Shown here one piece after another: positions 51,578 to 59,400 of a stretch of 64,000 nt of DNA. The position numbers and the translations under genes are program-made. The notes under the pieces are model-generated. The model saw only the letters and a program-made list of their open reading frames with translations, ran no database searches and was not told the origin of the DNA. Positions within the stretch are counted from its first letter, which is position 1, and every line of letters starts with the position of its first letter. This stretch comes from Chryseobacterium ginsenosidimutans (GTDB lineage Bacteria; Bacteroidota; Bacteroidia; Flavobacteriales; Weeksellaceae): positions 2,666,001 to 2,730,000 of the forward strand of contig NZ_JANUCO010000001.1 of assembly GCF_024807225.1 (NCBI RefSeq). Direction: 5' to 3'.

Positions 51578-52082
51578 AGGTCATTTAAACGAAAACGGAG
51601 ATTTTGTGTATGAAACCGGAAATATTCAGGAAATTGAATTGGAAGGTGGAAAAAAGATCTCAATCGGGGAAGAAAGTCAATTGTATCAACTGTATAATTT
51701 GGTTAAAAATAAAGATCAGAAAGTTTTAGATCCAAACAATTGGTATACGATTGAAAATCTGTATTTTGAAACCGGATCAAGTGATTTGAAAGCCAGCTCT
51801 GATGTTCAGTTATTAAATTTAGTTGAAATTTTAAATGCTTATCCTAGTCTTAAAATAAAATTGGGAGGTTACACAGATAATACCGGAAATGAAGAAAGTA
51901 ATCAGAAGCTTTCCAGCTTAAGAGCTCAGACTGCAAAACTTAAATTATTAGAATTAGGAGTTGCAGGAGATCGGGTAGAAGCGGAAGGTTACGGATCTCA
52001 GCATCCTGTTTGTGAAGCGAATGATACCGACGAATGTAAAGCAAAAAACAGAAGAATTGATGTAAGAGTTTTGGCTCTTTAA
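51565..52082 (+). pseudogene. OmpA-like C-terminal domain of hppA, displaced by a frameshift
   Basis: This frame continues hppA if one T (51561-51563) is removed: VLVPGEIKGHLNENGDFVYE. After a beta-hairpin linker come about 110 residues of OmpA/MotB peptidoglycan-binding domain (IENLYFETGSSDLKASSDVQ; LKIKLGGYTDNTGNEESNQK; LSSLRAQTAKLKLLELGVAG; NDTDECKAKNRRIDVRVL). Residues after NWYT match the OmpA fold, which binds diaminopimelate. Alone it has no start or signal peptide (the ATG at 51609 would make a 158-residue soluble protein), supporting fusion with the pump. Ends at a terminator. Confidence 0.82.
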
Positions 52083-52101
52083 AATTCAATAAAAAATAAA
52101 T

Positions 52102-52130
52102 AAAGCACTGCAAAACGCGGTGCTTTTTTA
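52102..52130 (+). terminator. hppA terminator
   Basis: Ten-bp stem with one G-U pair (52102-52111 with 52117-52126) and T-run. Confidence 0.8.
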
Positions 52131-52177
52131 TTTAGATTAAATAGAACAATCATAAATATTAAAAAAATAGAACCCAA

Positions 52178-52215
52178 ACATCTGTGAAAATCAGTGAAAT
52201 CCATGGGGAAAAAAT
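52178..52215 (+). repeat. REP-like repeat, single diverged arm
   Basis: ACATCTGTGAAAATCAGTGA then AATCCATGGGGA; same family as 12301-12396. Confidence 0.65.
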
Positions 52216-52237
52216 CAGCAGAAATTTTTTCATTTCA

Positions 52238-53377
52238 TTAAAGATTCTTTCTTAAATGCTCCAAAGCATCAATAATCAAATCATCTTTTTTAGCAAAGCT
52301 AAAACGCACATAATCCGAATTTTCCCTCGAATTATAAAAAGCAGACAGCGGAAGACAAGCCACTTTTTTCTCAACTGTCAACCATTTTGAAAATTCTACA
52401 TCCGTCATTGTTTTGGAAATATGTCTGAAATTAGCAATTTGAAAAACAGCACCTTCAGCTATTTGTTCCACAATTAAAGGCGTTTCCTGAATTAATTCAT
52501 TAAAAATATCCCGTTTTTTCTGCATTAAAATTTGATTTTTCGAGGGATCAAATATTTCAAGATATTTTGCAATCGCATATTGACAGGGAGCATTCGCACT
52601 GTAAGAAATATATTGCTGATGACATCGGAATTTAGCAGTTAAGTCTTCTGCAGCTAATAAATAACTCACTTTCCAGCCGGTGGAATGAAACATTTTACCA
52701 AAAGAAAAAATACAGAATGTCCTTTTCTTTAATTCGGGATGGAGAAATGAACTGTAGTGTTCGATTCCGTCGTAACAATACGTGTCGTAAATTTCTTCAG
52801 AAATCAGATAAATTTCCTGATCTTTTATTAATTCATATAATTGATTCCAATCATTTTGAGACCAGATTTTTCCGGTAGGGTTTTGTGGAGAGTTTACAAT
52901 AATGGCTTTTGTTTTTTCTGAAATGCAATTTTGCAGTTTTCCCCAGTTTATATTAAAATCATTATCAAGATCATAATAGACAGGAATGCCGTTATTTAAA
53001 ACAATCGAAGGAGCATAAGTATAATAAGAAGGCTGAATAATAATAACTTCATCTCCTTGATTCAGAATAGTTTTAAGAGCCGTATATAAAGTGAAAGTTG
53101 CACAAGGCGTAATAGTAACCTGATTTTCCTGTAAAAAAATACTGTTTTTTCTCTTTAGATTAAAACGGATAACACTTTCTATCAAAGCGGGATTTCCGGC
53201 AAGTGGTTCATAATTATGAGTATTATGATCGACGGATTCTTTCAGAAACTCTTTTAAACGTTCATCAATATCAAAATCAGCCAATCCTAAAGAAAGATCA
53301 AAACTATGATGTCTCAAAGCAAGCTCCGACATTTCCGTAAAAAATGAATAATGAGTAAATCCGTAAACTTTTTGCAT
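52238..53377 (-). CDS. Class I/II PLP-dependent aminotransferase (methionine/kynurenine type)
   Basis: 379 residues from the ATG at 53377, chosen because a TAnnTTTG box ends 17 nt upstream and lies within the longer open frame. Blocks: LSLGLADFDIDERLKEFLKE, HNYEPLAGNPALIESVI, TLYTALKTILNQGDEVII, VNSPQNPTGKIWS, SEEIYDTYCYDG and the PLP-Lys region SFGKMFHSTGWKVSY. Relatives (YbdL type) use methionine, kynurenine or glutamine; specificity not decided. Confidence 0.9.
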   Translation of the reverse strand: MQKVYGFTHYSFFTEMSELALRHHSFDLSLGLADFDIDERLKEFLKESVDHNTHNYEPLAGNPALIESVIRFNLKRKNSIFLQENQVTITPCATFTLYTALKTILNQGDEVIIIQPSYYTYAPSIVLNNGIPVYYDLDNDFNINWGKLQNCISEKTKAIIVNSPQNPTGKIWSQNDWNQLYELIKDQEIYLISEEIYDTYCYDGIEHYSSFLHPELKKRTFCIFSFGKMFHSTGWKVSYLLAAEDLTAKFRCHQQYISYSANAPCQYAIAKYLEIFDPSKNQILMQKKRDIFNELIQETPLIVEQIAEGAVFQIANFRHISKTMTDVEFSKWLTVEKKVACLPLSAFYNSRENSDYVRFSFAKKDDLIIDALEHLRKNL

Positions 53378-53394
53378 ATATTTTGCGTTTATAT

Positions 53395-53402
53395 CAAATA
53401 TA
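53395..53402 (-). promoter_or_regulatory. TAnnTTTG promoter box of the aminotransferase gene
   Basis: TATATTTG on the minus strand, 17 nt before the ATG at 53377. Confidence 0.6.
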
Positions 53403-53465
53403 AGAAAATTAGACATTCGTTACAGATTAAATAATTTTTATTATTTTTAAGCAAATTATTTTATA

Positions 53466-54509
53466 ATGAAAAAACTATTCATTCCACTATTTTCAATCGC
53501 TGTATTGGTAAGTTGTGGAACAGCAAAAAAGCCTACTGAAGCGGCATCTCAAACTTCGCCAAATGTAAAAGGAGATAAAGCGTTTCTATCTGCGTATAAG
53601 GAAATTAGCGCAGACGACTTAAAGAAAAACTTATACGTTATCGCTTCTGACGAAATGGGAGGTAGAGATACAGGAAGTCCGGGACAGAAAAAAGCTGGAG
53701 TATACATGGTTGATTATTATAAAAATCTTGGAATTTCTTTTCCGAAAGCTTTAGGTTCTTATTATCAGAAAGTTCCGGCAGATTTTATGAAGAAAAGAGG
53801 CGGTGGAAATCTTCCTGATTCCGAAAATATTCTTGCTTTTATTGAAGGTTCTGAGAAGCCTGAAGAAATTGTGGTAATTTCCGGACATTATGATCACGTC
53901 GGAACACAAAACGGTGTTGTGTACAACGGAGCAGATGACGATGGAAGCGGAACTGTTGCCGTAATGGAGATTGCAAAAGCTTTCCAAAGTGCAAAAAAAG
54001 CTGGAAAAGGTCCGAAAAGATCTATCTTATTCCTTCACGTAACGGGCGAAGAACACGGATTATTTGGTTCTGAATATTATACGGAAAATCCTGTTTTTCC
54101 ATTGGCAAATACCGTTGTTGATTTAAATATTGATATGATCGGTCGCGATGACCCTGAAAACAGAGGAAAACAATATGTTTATGTGATTGGTTCTGAGATG
54201 TTAAGCTCTCAATTGAAAATCATCAATGAAGCGGCAAATAAAAGAACGAACAATTTAGAATTGAATTATAAATACGATGATCCTAGTGATACCGAGAGAT
54301 TGTATTACAGATCGGATCATTATAATTTTGCGAAACATGATATTCCGGTTGCTTTTTTCTTCGATGGAATTCACGAAGATTATCACAAGCCAACGGATGA
54401 TGTAGAAAAAATAGATTACAACTTATTGGCAAAAAGAGCACAGCTTGTTTTTACAACCGCTTGGGAATTGGCAAACAGAACGGAAAGAATCGTAGTTGAT
54501 AGAAAATAA
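53466..54509 (+). CDS. M28-family zinc aminopeptidase, lipoprotein
   Basis: 347 residues. Lipoprotein signal MKKLFIPLFSIAVLVSCGTA (Cys17). PA-like N-terminal part, then M28 catalytic residues: ISGHYDHVG (His/Asp), NGADDDGSGT (bridging Asp), VTGEEHGLFGSEYY (general base Glu, ligand Glu), DMIGRDDPEN (Asp) and DGIHEDYHKPTDD (His). The set is complete. Aminopeptidase on the cell surface or in the periplasm. Divergent from the aminotransferase; terminator follows. Confidence 0.94.
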   Translation: MKKLFIPLFSIAVLVSCGTAKKPTEAASQTSPNVKGDKAFLSAYKEISADDLKKNLYVIASDEMGGRDTGSPGQKKAGVYMVDYYKNLGISFPKALGSYYQKVPADFMKKRGGGNLPDSENILAFIEGSEKPEEIVVISGHYDHVGTQNGVVYNGADDDGSGTVAVMEIAKAFQSAKKAGKGPKRSILFLHVTGEEHGLFGSEYYTENPVFPLANTVVDLNIDMIGRDDPENRGKQYVYVIGSEMLSSQLKIINEAANKRTNNLELNYKYDDPSDTERLYYRSDHYNFAKHDIPVAFFFDGIHEDYHKPTDDVEKIDYNLLAKRAQLVFTTAWELANRTERIVVDRK

Positions 54510-54543
54510 TTTCTATCTTAAAATTGTTGAAATAAAATATATT

Positions 54544-54576
54544 AAACCTATAAGAGACAGAATCTTATAGGTTTTT
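54544..54576 (+). terminator. M28 gene terminator
   Basis: 12-bp perfect stem AAACCTATAAGA/TCTTATAGGTTT (54544-54555, 54563-54574) then T-run. Confidence 0.88.
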
Positions 54577-54598
54577 AATTAAAATATTAATTGAAGTA

Positions 54599-55043
54599 AT
54601 GATTATTCGTGAAGCTCAGTTAAAAGATATTCCAGAAATACAGATTGTAAGAAATTCTGTTAAAGAAAATATGTTGTCGAATCCCAATTTGGTAACGGAT
54701 AAAGATTGTGAAGAGTTTCTATTTCAAAGAGGAAAAGGTTGGGTTTGTGAGATTGATAACCAGATTGTTGGCTTTTCTATTGTAGATTTAAAGGAAAATA
54801 ATATTTGGGCATTATTTTTACATCCCGATTTTGAAAAGCAAGGTATTGGAAGAAAACTTCACGACATCATGTTGAATTGGTATTTCGATCAAACTCAAGA
54901 AAATGTCTGGCTCGGAAACTTCACCCAATACAAGAGCCGAAAACTTTTACAGAAAATCTGGCTGGAAAGAAATCGGAACGCATGGAAGAGGGGAAATAAA
55001 ATTTGAAATGACTTATAATGATTGGAAAAATAAGCAGTTATGA
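54599..55043 (+). pseudogene. GNAT acetyltransferase, frameshifted
   Basis: Reads 135 codons from 54599 with a scrambled end (TQYKSRKLLQKIWLERNRNA). Removing one A from GGAAACT (54914-54920) gives WLGTSPNTRAENFYRKSGWK and a 147-residue protein ending at 55043, where the stop overlaps the next ATG (ATGA), supporting the correction. Motif A is ALFLHPDFEKQGIGRKLHDI (QGIGRKL). Substrate unknown. First of three closely spaced genes. Same indel context as nine others. Confidence 0.84.
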
Positions 55044-55408
55044 AACAGAAAATTAAATCTATCCGTCCGTTTGTTGGTTCTGAAAATTTTGAAATCAGCA
55101 GCAATTTTTATAAAGATCTTGGTTTTGAAGAAATAATTTTAGAGCCGAAACTATCGTTGTTTAAATGGAATGAAATCGGATTTTATCTACAGGACGCGTA
55201 TGTAAAAGACTGGATTGAAAATACAATGCTTTTCATTGAGGTTGAGAATGTTGAAGATTTCTGGGAAGAGCTTTTAAGTTTGCATCTTACTGAAAAATAT
55301 GAAAATGTAAGAGTAACGCCGATCAGAACAATGGAGTGGGGAAAAGAATGTTTTGTACACGATCCTTCCGGGATTTTATGGCATTTTGGAGAGTTTTTTA
55401 ATAAATAA
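55040..55408 (+). CDS. Glyoxalase/bleomycin-resistance (VOC) family protein
   Basis: 122 residues, one VOC domain with two beta-alpha-beta units: KSIRPFVGSENFEISSNFYK and TPIRTMEWGKECFVHDPSGI. WGKECFVHDPSGILWHFGE is the usual C-terminal metal-site part. Could bind a drug or small metabolite; not decided. ATGA overlap with the corrected acetyltransferase. Confidence 0.87.
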   Translation: MKQKIKSIRPFVGSENFEISSNFYKDLGFEEIILEPKLSLFKWNEIGFYLQDAYVKDWIENTMLFIEVENVEDFWEELLSLHLTEKYENVRVTPIRTMEWGKECFVHDPSGILWHFGEFFNK

Positions 55409-55425
55409 ATTGACAATAAAATTTA

Positions 55426-55926
55426 ATGATTTACGCTTTTGATACGTATTATTTTGATGATTACGCGAATACAATCTGTATCGCTTTTGAAGACTGGATT
55501 TCTGAAGTAGAAACCGAAATTTTCAGTGAAAAAATACCCATTGCTTCCGACTATGAAAGTGGAGTTTTCTATAAAAGAGAATTGCCCTGTATTGTAAGTT
55601 TATTAAATAAAATTACCCTTAAACAAGGCGATATCATCATTGTTGATGGATACGTTACGTTGGATAACGACTGTAAAATTGGTTTGGGAGGCTATCTTTA
55701 TGAAGTTTTAGAAGGGAAATTTCCAGTGATCGGAGTTGCAAAAAACGGTTTCAACGCTCCTGATTTTCAAAGAAGAGAAATCTATCGCGGAGAAAGTAAA
55801 ACGCCATTATTTGTAACCGCAAAAGGAGTTGACGTAGACGAAATCAAACCGAAAATAGAGCAGATGCACGGTGATTTCAGGATTCCTGCACTTTTAAAAA
55901 AGCTGGATCAATTGACAAGAGTCTAG
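55426..55926 (+). CDS. Endonuclease V-family protein, short Bacteroidota form
   Basis: 166 residues, shorter than classical EndoV (about 220). Family landmarks: AFDTYYFDDY (cf. VDVxY, catalytic Asp6), FYKRELPCIVSLLNKI (Glu), IIIVDGYVTLD (cf. DGNG/DGHG, Asp), GLGGYLYEVL, IGVAKNGF and a C-terminal GDFRIPALLKKLDQLTR (cf. YRIPEPTRLAHxL). So the Asp-Glu-Asp triad appears kept while the usual terminal His is Asp. Classical EndoV nicks next to deoxyinosine; activity here is inferred. Last of a three-gene cluster. Confidence 0.82.
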   Translation: MIYAFDTYYFDDYANTICIAFEDWISEVETEIFSEKIPIASDYESGVFYKRELPCIVSLLNKITLKQGDIIIVDGYVTLDNDCKIGLGGYLYEVLEGKFPVIGVAKNGFNAPDFQRREIYRGESKTPLFVTAKGVDVDEIKPKIEQMHGDFRIPALLKKLDQLTRV

Positions 55927-56110
55927 TTCTGAATTAATTAACCGAATTAATTGAAAATTAACAAAATATTCAAAAAGTGATAAATGTCATTAGAATATTA
56001 TATTTATTAATTCTAAATAAAGATAGATTTGTAGTAACAAAAAAATCGAATTACAGAGTTAAAGAGAAACACATATCTAATCATATCCATATCAATTTTT
56101 GTTTTTTTCT

Positions 56111-56141
56111 AACCGGCAAAGTCATATTGTCGGTTTTTATT
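56111..56141 (+). terminator. Weak plus-strand terminator
   Basis: AACCGGCA/TGTCGGTT stem (one G-U pair) then T5; about 185 nt past the EndoV stop. The gap 55927-56145 shows nothing else I can name. Confidence 0.45.
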
Positions 56142-56145
56142 TATT

Positions 56146-56505
56146 CTACTTCTCATAAAGAGATTTTCTGTATTCTATGCCCCATTTGGCGATTTCGTCG
56201 ATGATGGGCTGTATGGTTCTGCCGTATTCGGTGACTTCATATTCTACAGTTACGGGTTTGGTATTCAATACAGTACGATTAATGAGATGGTTGATTTCCA
56301 TGTCCTGGAGCTCTTTTGAAAGCATTTTGGCGGCAATTCCGTCAATTTCGCGCAGCAAATCCATGAAACGCATTTTTTCTCCCTGCATTAATGTTCCTAA
56401 AATATGAAACTTCCATTTCCCGGATAAGATTTCCATGGCATCTTTAATGGCATTCATTCTGTTTTTGCAGATTACTGTTGTATTCAAATTCGCTTTTTTC
56501 TTCAT
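56146..56505 (-). CDS. HxlR-family transcriptional regulator
   Basis: 119 residues from the ATG at 56505 (the longer frame adds 21 residues not seen in the family). Winged helix: RMNAIKDAMEILSGKWKFHI, MRFMDLLREIDGIAAKMLSK and EVTEYGRTIQPIIDEIAKWG. Cys13 (TVICKN) sits where YodB/QorR-type members carry a redox-sensing Cys. Divergent from the thiol oxidoreductase gene, suggesting that HxlR represses it and responds to electrophile/thiol stress (inference). Confidence 0.9.
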   Translation of the reverse strand: MKKKANLNTTVICKNRMNAIKDAMEILSGKWKFHILGTLMQGEKMRFMDLLREIDGIAAKMLSKELQDMEINHLINRTVLNTKPVTVEYEVTEYGRTIQPIIDEIAKWGIEYRKSLYEK

Positions 56506-56568
56506 AATCCAGATCCGTTTTATATGATTCTGTAAATTTAATAAAAAATAGTTAGGTAGTTTCATCAA

Positions 56569-56582
56569 GGAAACTGGTTTCC
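56569..56582. promoter_or_regulatory. Candidate HxlR operator
   Basis: GGAAAC-TG-GTTTCC inverted repeat with a further GGAAA 4 nt on, in the divergent intergenic region and about 40 nt before the plus-strand promoter box. Confidence 0.4.
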
Positions 56583-56620
56583 AAAAGGAAATTCATTACC
56601 GAAGTCTGATGATTAAATAT

Positions 56621-56628
56621 TAGTTTTG
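56621..56628 (+). promoter_or_regulatory. TAnnTTTG promoter box of the oxidoreductase gene
   Basis: TAGTTTTG, 45 nt before an ATG at 56674 and 131 nt before the ATG at 56760. The spacing elsewhere in the window is 4-38 nt, which favours the 56674 start. Confidence 0.6.
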
Positions 56629-56699
56629 TATTCAACATCAAATCAAACATCATAAATCCTTATCATCACAAAAATGATAAACTACAAAATACTAACATT

Positions 56700-56743
56700 C
56701 TTTTTCCTTACTGCAACTTTAGGAAGTTGCAGTAAGGAAAAAG
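56700..56743. promoter_or_regulatory. 20-bp perfect hairpin in the oxidoreductase leader
   Basis: CTTTTTCCTTACTGCAACTT (56700-56719) and its exact complement (56724-56743) around a TAGG loop. It lies 16 nt upstream of the ATG at 56760 and inside a lipoprotein-like open frame from 56674. No T-run follows, so it is not a terminator. It could control translation. Confidence 0.6.
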
Positions 56744-56759
56744 TGATAAAAGTAAAAAA

Positions 56760-57677
56760 ATGGAAAACAAAGCAACAAACCCACTATTGTGTGATCCTGC
56801 TACAGGAATTTGCGAAGTTCCCGGAGATAAAATCGAGATCGGGGACATCAATGTAAAAGTTAATGAAAAACCTGTAAAAGTTATTTATTTTACAGATCCT
56901 ATCTGCTCTTCTTGCTGGGGAATCGAGCCTCAGTTGAGAAAACTTAAATTAGAATACGGAAACAGCGTAGATATAGAATACAGAATGGGAGGCCTTCTTC
57001 CGAACTGGAGCTACAACAGCGGCGGTATCAGCAAGCCTTCTGACGTTGCACATCATTGGGACGAAGTAAGTGTTTATTATGATATGCCAATCGACGGAGA
57101 TGTTTGGTTGCAAGATCCTCTGGACTCTTCTTATCCGCCTTCAATTGCCTTTAAAGCTGCACAAATGCAGGATAAAAAGAAAGCAATTGAATTCATGAGA
57201 GAGCTTCGTGAAATGGTATTTTTAAAGAAAAAGAATATCGCGAAATGGGAAAATATGGCTGTAGCGGCTAAAAAAGTAGGTCTTGATACAGACAAACTGA
57301 AAACAGATTTCGAAGGAAAAGGAAAAGAACTTTTCGAAGAAGATCTGAAATTAGCTAAAGAAATGGGTGTTCGTGGTTTTCCTACCATGTTTTTTACAAA
57401 CGGTAACGGAAGTAAAGAAATGGTGTATGGTTCAAAGCCTTATGCATTCTACGAAACAGCTATTTTAAAAGTAAATTCGGACACAAAGAAATCTGAATAT
57501 TCTAAAAATTGGGAAAATCTTTTTGCAAAGTATAATTCTCTTACAGCAAAAGAATTCTCAGAATTATCGGGAACTCCGAGAAAAGAAAGCGAACAGTTAT
57601 TAAACGAGCTTTCTTCTAAAGGAAGTCTTGAAAAATTCACCACAAAAAACGGTTCCATCTGGACGTTAAAATCTTAA
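56760..57677 (+). CDS. DsbA-family (FrnE/YjbH-like) thiol oxidoreductase
   Basis: 305 residues from ATG 56760. Thioredoxin-fold with an inserted helical domain. Redox site DPICSSCWGIEP (Cys49, Cys52), cis-Pro in VRGFPTMFF, and NPLLCDPATGICEVP with two more Cys at the N-terminus. The C-terminal 60 residues (TAKEFSELSGTPRKESEQLL) are a small helical domain. An upstream frame (56674-56856) has a lipoprotein signal (YKILTFFFLTATLGSCSKEK); one missing A in the A5 run at 56738-56742 would fuse it to this gene as SCSKEKSDKSKKMENK. So the protein may be a lipoprotein rather than cytosolic. Divergent from HxlR. Confidence 0.85.
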   Translation: MENKATNPLLCDPATGICEVPGDKIEIGDINVKVNEKPVKVIYFTDPICSSCWGIEPQLRKLKLEYGNSVDIEYRMGGLLPNWSYNSGGISKPSDVAHHWDEVSVYYDMPIDGDVWLQDPLDSSYPPSIAFKAAQMQDKKKAIEFMRELREMVFLKKKNIAKWENMAVAAKKVGLDTDKLKTDFEGKGKELFEEDLKLAKEMGVRGFPTMFFTNGNGSKEMVYGSKPYAFYETAILKVNSDTKKSEYSKNWENLFAKYNSLTAKEFSELSGTPRKESEQLLNELSSKGSLEKFTTKNGSIWTLKS

Positions 57678-57709
57678 TTAATTTCACATTAATATTTAGC
57701 AAATTTTTT

Positions 57710-57740
57710 ACCGGAGATTCATTGAATCTTCGGTTTTTTA
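57710..57740 (+). terminator. Terminator after the oxidoreductase
   Basis: Ten-bp stem with one G-U pair (57710-57719 with 57725-57734), then T6. Confidence 0.78.
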
Positions 57741-57766
57741 TTGAAGTACATTTAAAATTGTTAAAA

Positions 57767-58165
57767 TCACATTCCCGGCCAATACAATACATTGAATTTG
57801 TGATCATCCGGATCAGAAAAAACAAAAGTATATCCTTTGCCAATTTCATAAGGTTCAGCGAAAATTTTTCCTCCTGCTTTCTTAATAATTTCAGTCCATT
57901 CGTCAACTTCTTCCTTAGTTTCTGTGGAAAGACTGAAGATAATTTCGTTTCCATCCTTTAAATCTGATATTTCAACTTTAGTATTCTTCTGAAAAACATC
58001 TTTCAGAAAAAAATTAATGATAAAATTATTTTGCCCAAAAGAAAAGCTTGTCAGTTCATCAGAATTCATAGAATTGTTGGATGTAAAACCTAATTCTGTG
58101 TAGAATTTTGTGGTGCGTTCGATATCTGCTACTGCGAGATTCGCCCATATCTGCTTTGTTTTCAT
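57767..58165 (-). CDS. VOC-family (glyoxalase-like) protein
   Basis: 132 residues, one VOC domain: QIWANLAVADIERTTKFYTE, FTSNNSMNSDELTSFSFGQN, EEVDEWTEIIKKAGGKIFAE and GYTFVFSDPDDHKFNVLYWP. The PhnB/YaeR-like subgroup is probable; ligand unknown. No promoter box found. Converges with the oxidoreductase gene. Confidence 0.87.
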   Translation of the reverse strand: MKTKQIWANLAVADIERTTKFYTELGFTSNNSMNSDELTSFSFGQNNFIINFFLKDVFQKNTKVEISDLKDGNEIIFSLSTETKEEVDEWTEIIKKAGGKIFAEPYEIGKGYTFVFSDPDDHKFNVLYWPGM

Positions 58166-58318
58166 ATGCTTATATTTTATTTGTAATGATAATGATATAT
58201 TAATTTGAATGAAATTTTCAGACCATTTTCATTTTGGCTACATCTTTACCCGTTTTGGCAACTTTATCCTTTTCACGAATCCGCAACTTTGTCCTGTAAA
58301 AATTAAACAAGTAAAAAA

Positions 58319-59117
58319 ATGAAAACAATTTTCATCACAGGTGCTTCAACTGGACTAGGAAAAGCAACCGCAAAATTATTTCAAAGCAAAGGATGGAACG
58401 TTATCGCAACGATGAGAAATCCTGAAGCCGAAACAGAACTTACTCAATTGGAAAACGTTACCGTGCTTCCATTAGATGTTACAAATTTAGAACAAATTAA
58501 ATCGACGACGAAAAAAGCATTGGAAATCAGTGATATCGATTTGGTTTTCAACAATGCAGGATACGGATTGATCGGTCCTTTGGAATCTTTAACGGACGAT
58601 CAGATCGTGAAACAAATTACCACCAATTTATTAGGAGTTATTCGTGTAACACAGGCTTTTATTCCTTATTTCAGAGAAAAAAAACAGGGAATGTTCATTT
58701 CTACGACTTCAATCGGTGGATTATTAACTTTCCCGATCAGTTCAATTTATCATGCTACGAAATGGGCTTTGGAAGGATGGAGCGAAAGTTTAGCTTTTGA
58801 ATTAAATGCATTGGGAATTGATATTAAAACGGTTTCTCCGGGCGGAATCAAGACCGATTTTATCAGCCGTTCATTAGACACAGGAAATCAACCGGAATAT
58901 GCAGATTTGGTGAATACCATGTTTTCTAATACAGAAAGTATGCTGGAACACGCTTCTGCACCGGAAACTGATTGCAGATGTGGTTTATGAAGCTGCAACC
59001 GATGGTAAAAAACAATTGAGATATGTTGCCGGTGAAGATGCGAAAGCTTTGTATGCACAACGGCTGGAAATGGGTGTTGAAGCATTCAGAGAGCAACTTG
59101 GTAAACAATTTATTTAA
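58319..59117 (+). pseudogene. Short-chain dehydrogenase/reductase, frameshifted near the C-terminus
   Basis: Reads 223 codons; removing one A from GGAAACT (58963-58969) restores ASAPELIADVVYEAATDG and a 265-residue protein to 59117. NAD(P) motif TGASTGLGKATA (TGxxxGxG), NNAGYGL, catalytic Ser in STTSIGG, and Tyr-x3-Lys in SIYHATKWALEG. The C-terminus (LRYVAGEDAKALYAQRLEMG) matches the YbbO-like SDR group. An AraC regulator follows on the same strand. Same indel context as nine other genes. Confidence 0.86.
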
Positions 59118-59380
59118 ACTTAATTTGGGTTTTAGAGTTTGAGTGTATGTGAATTTTAGAGTTTTTTTGAATATCCGTTTTTCCACCTAAAAATAGGTAA
59201 GTAAAGAAATACTTTGTGATCTTTTTTAAATAGAACGCCTTTGTATAACTTAAAAGCGGTTAGTTGTCAAAAAATATTTGCGAACTTTGCGCTTAAATTA
59301 ATTTAGGCATCAAAAGGGATAATCAATTATTTTTAAATTTCTAATTATTTTACACACTCAAACACGATTACCCTAAAACT

Positions 59381-59388
59381 TAATTTTG
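59381..59388 (+). promoter_or_regulatory. TAnnTTTG promoter box of the AraC gene
   Basis: TAATTTTG, 12 nt before the ATG at 59401. Confidence 0.65.
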
Positions 59389-59400
59389 TAACTTTAAATC

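Noticed and set aside
55977..56204. 75-codon plus-strand ORF
   Set aside because: Runs through a terminator and into the converging HxlR gene; composition is not protein-like.
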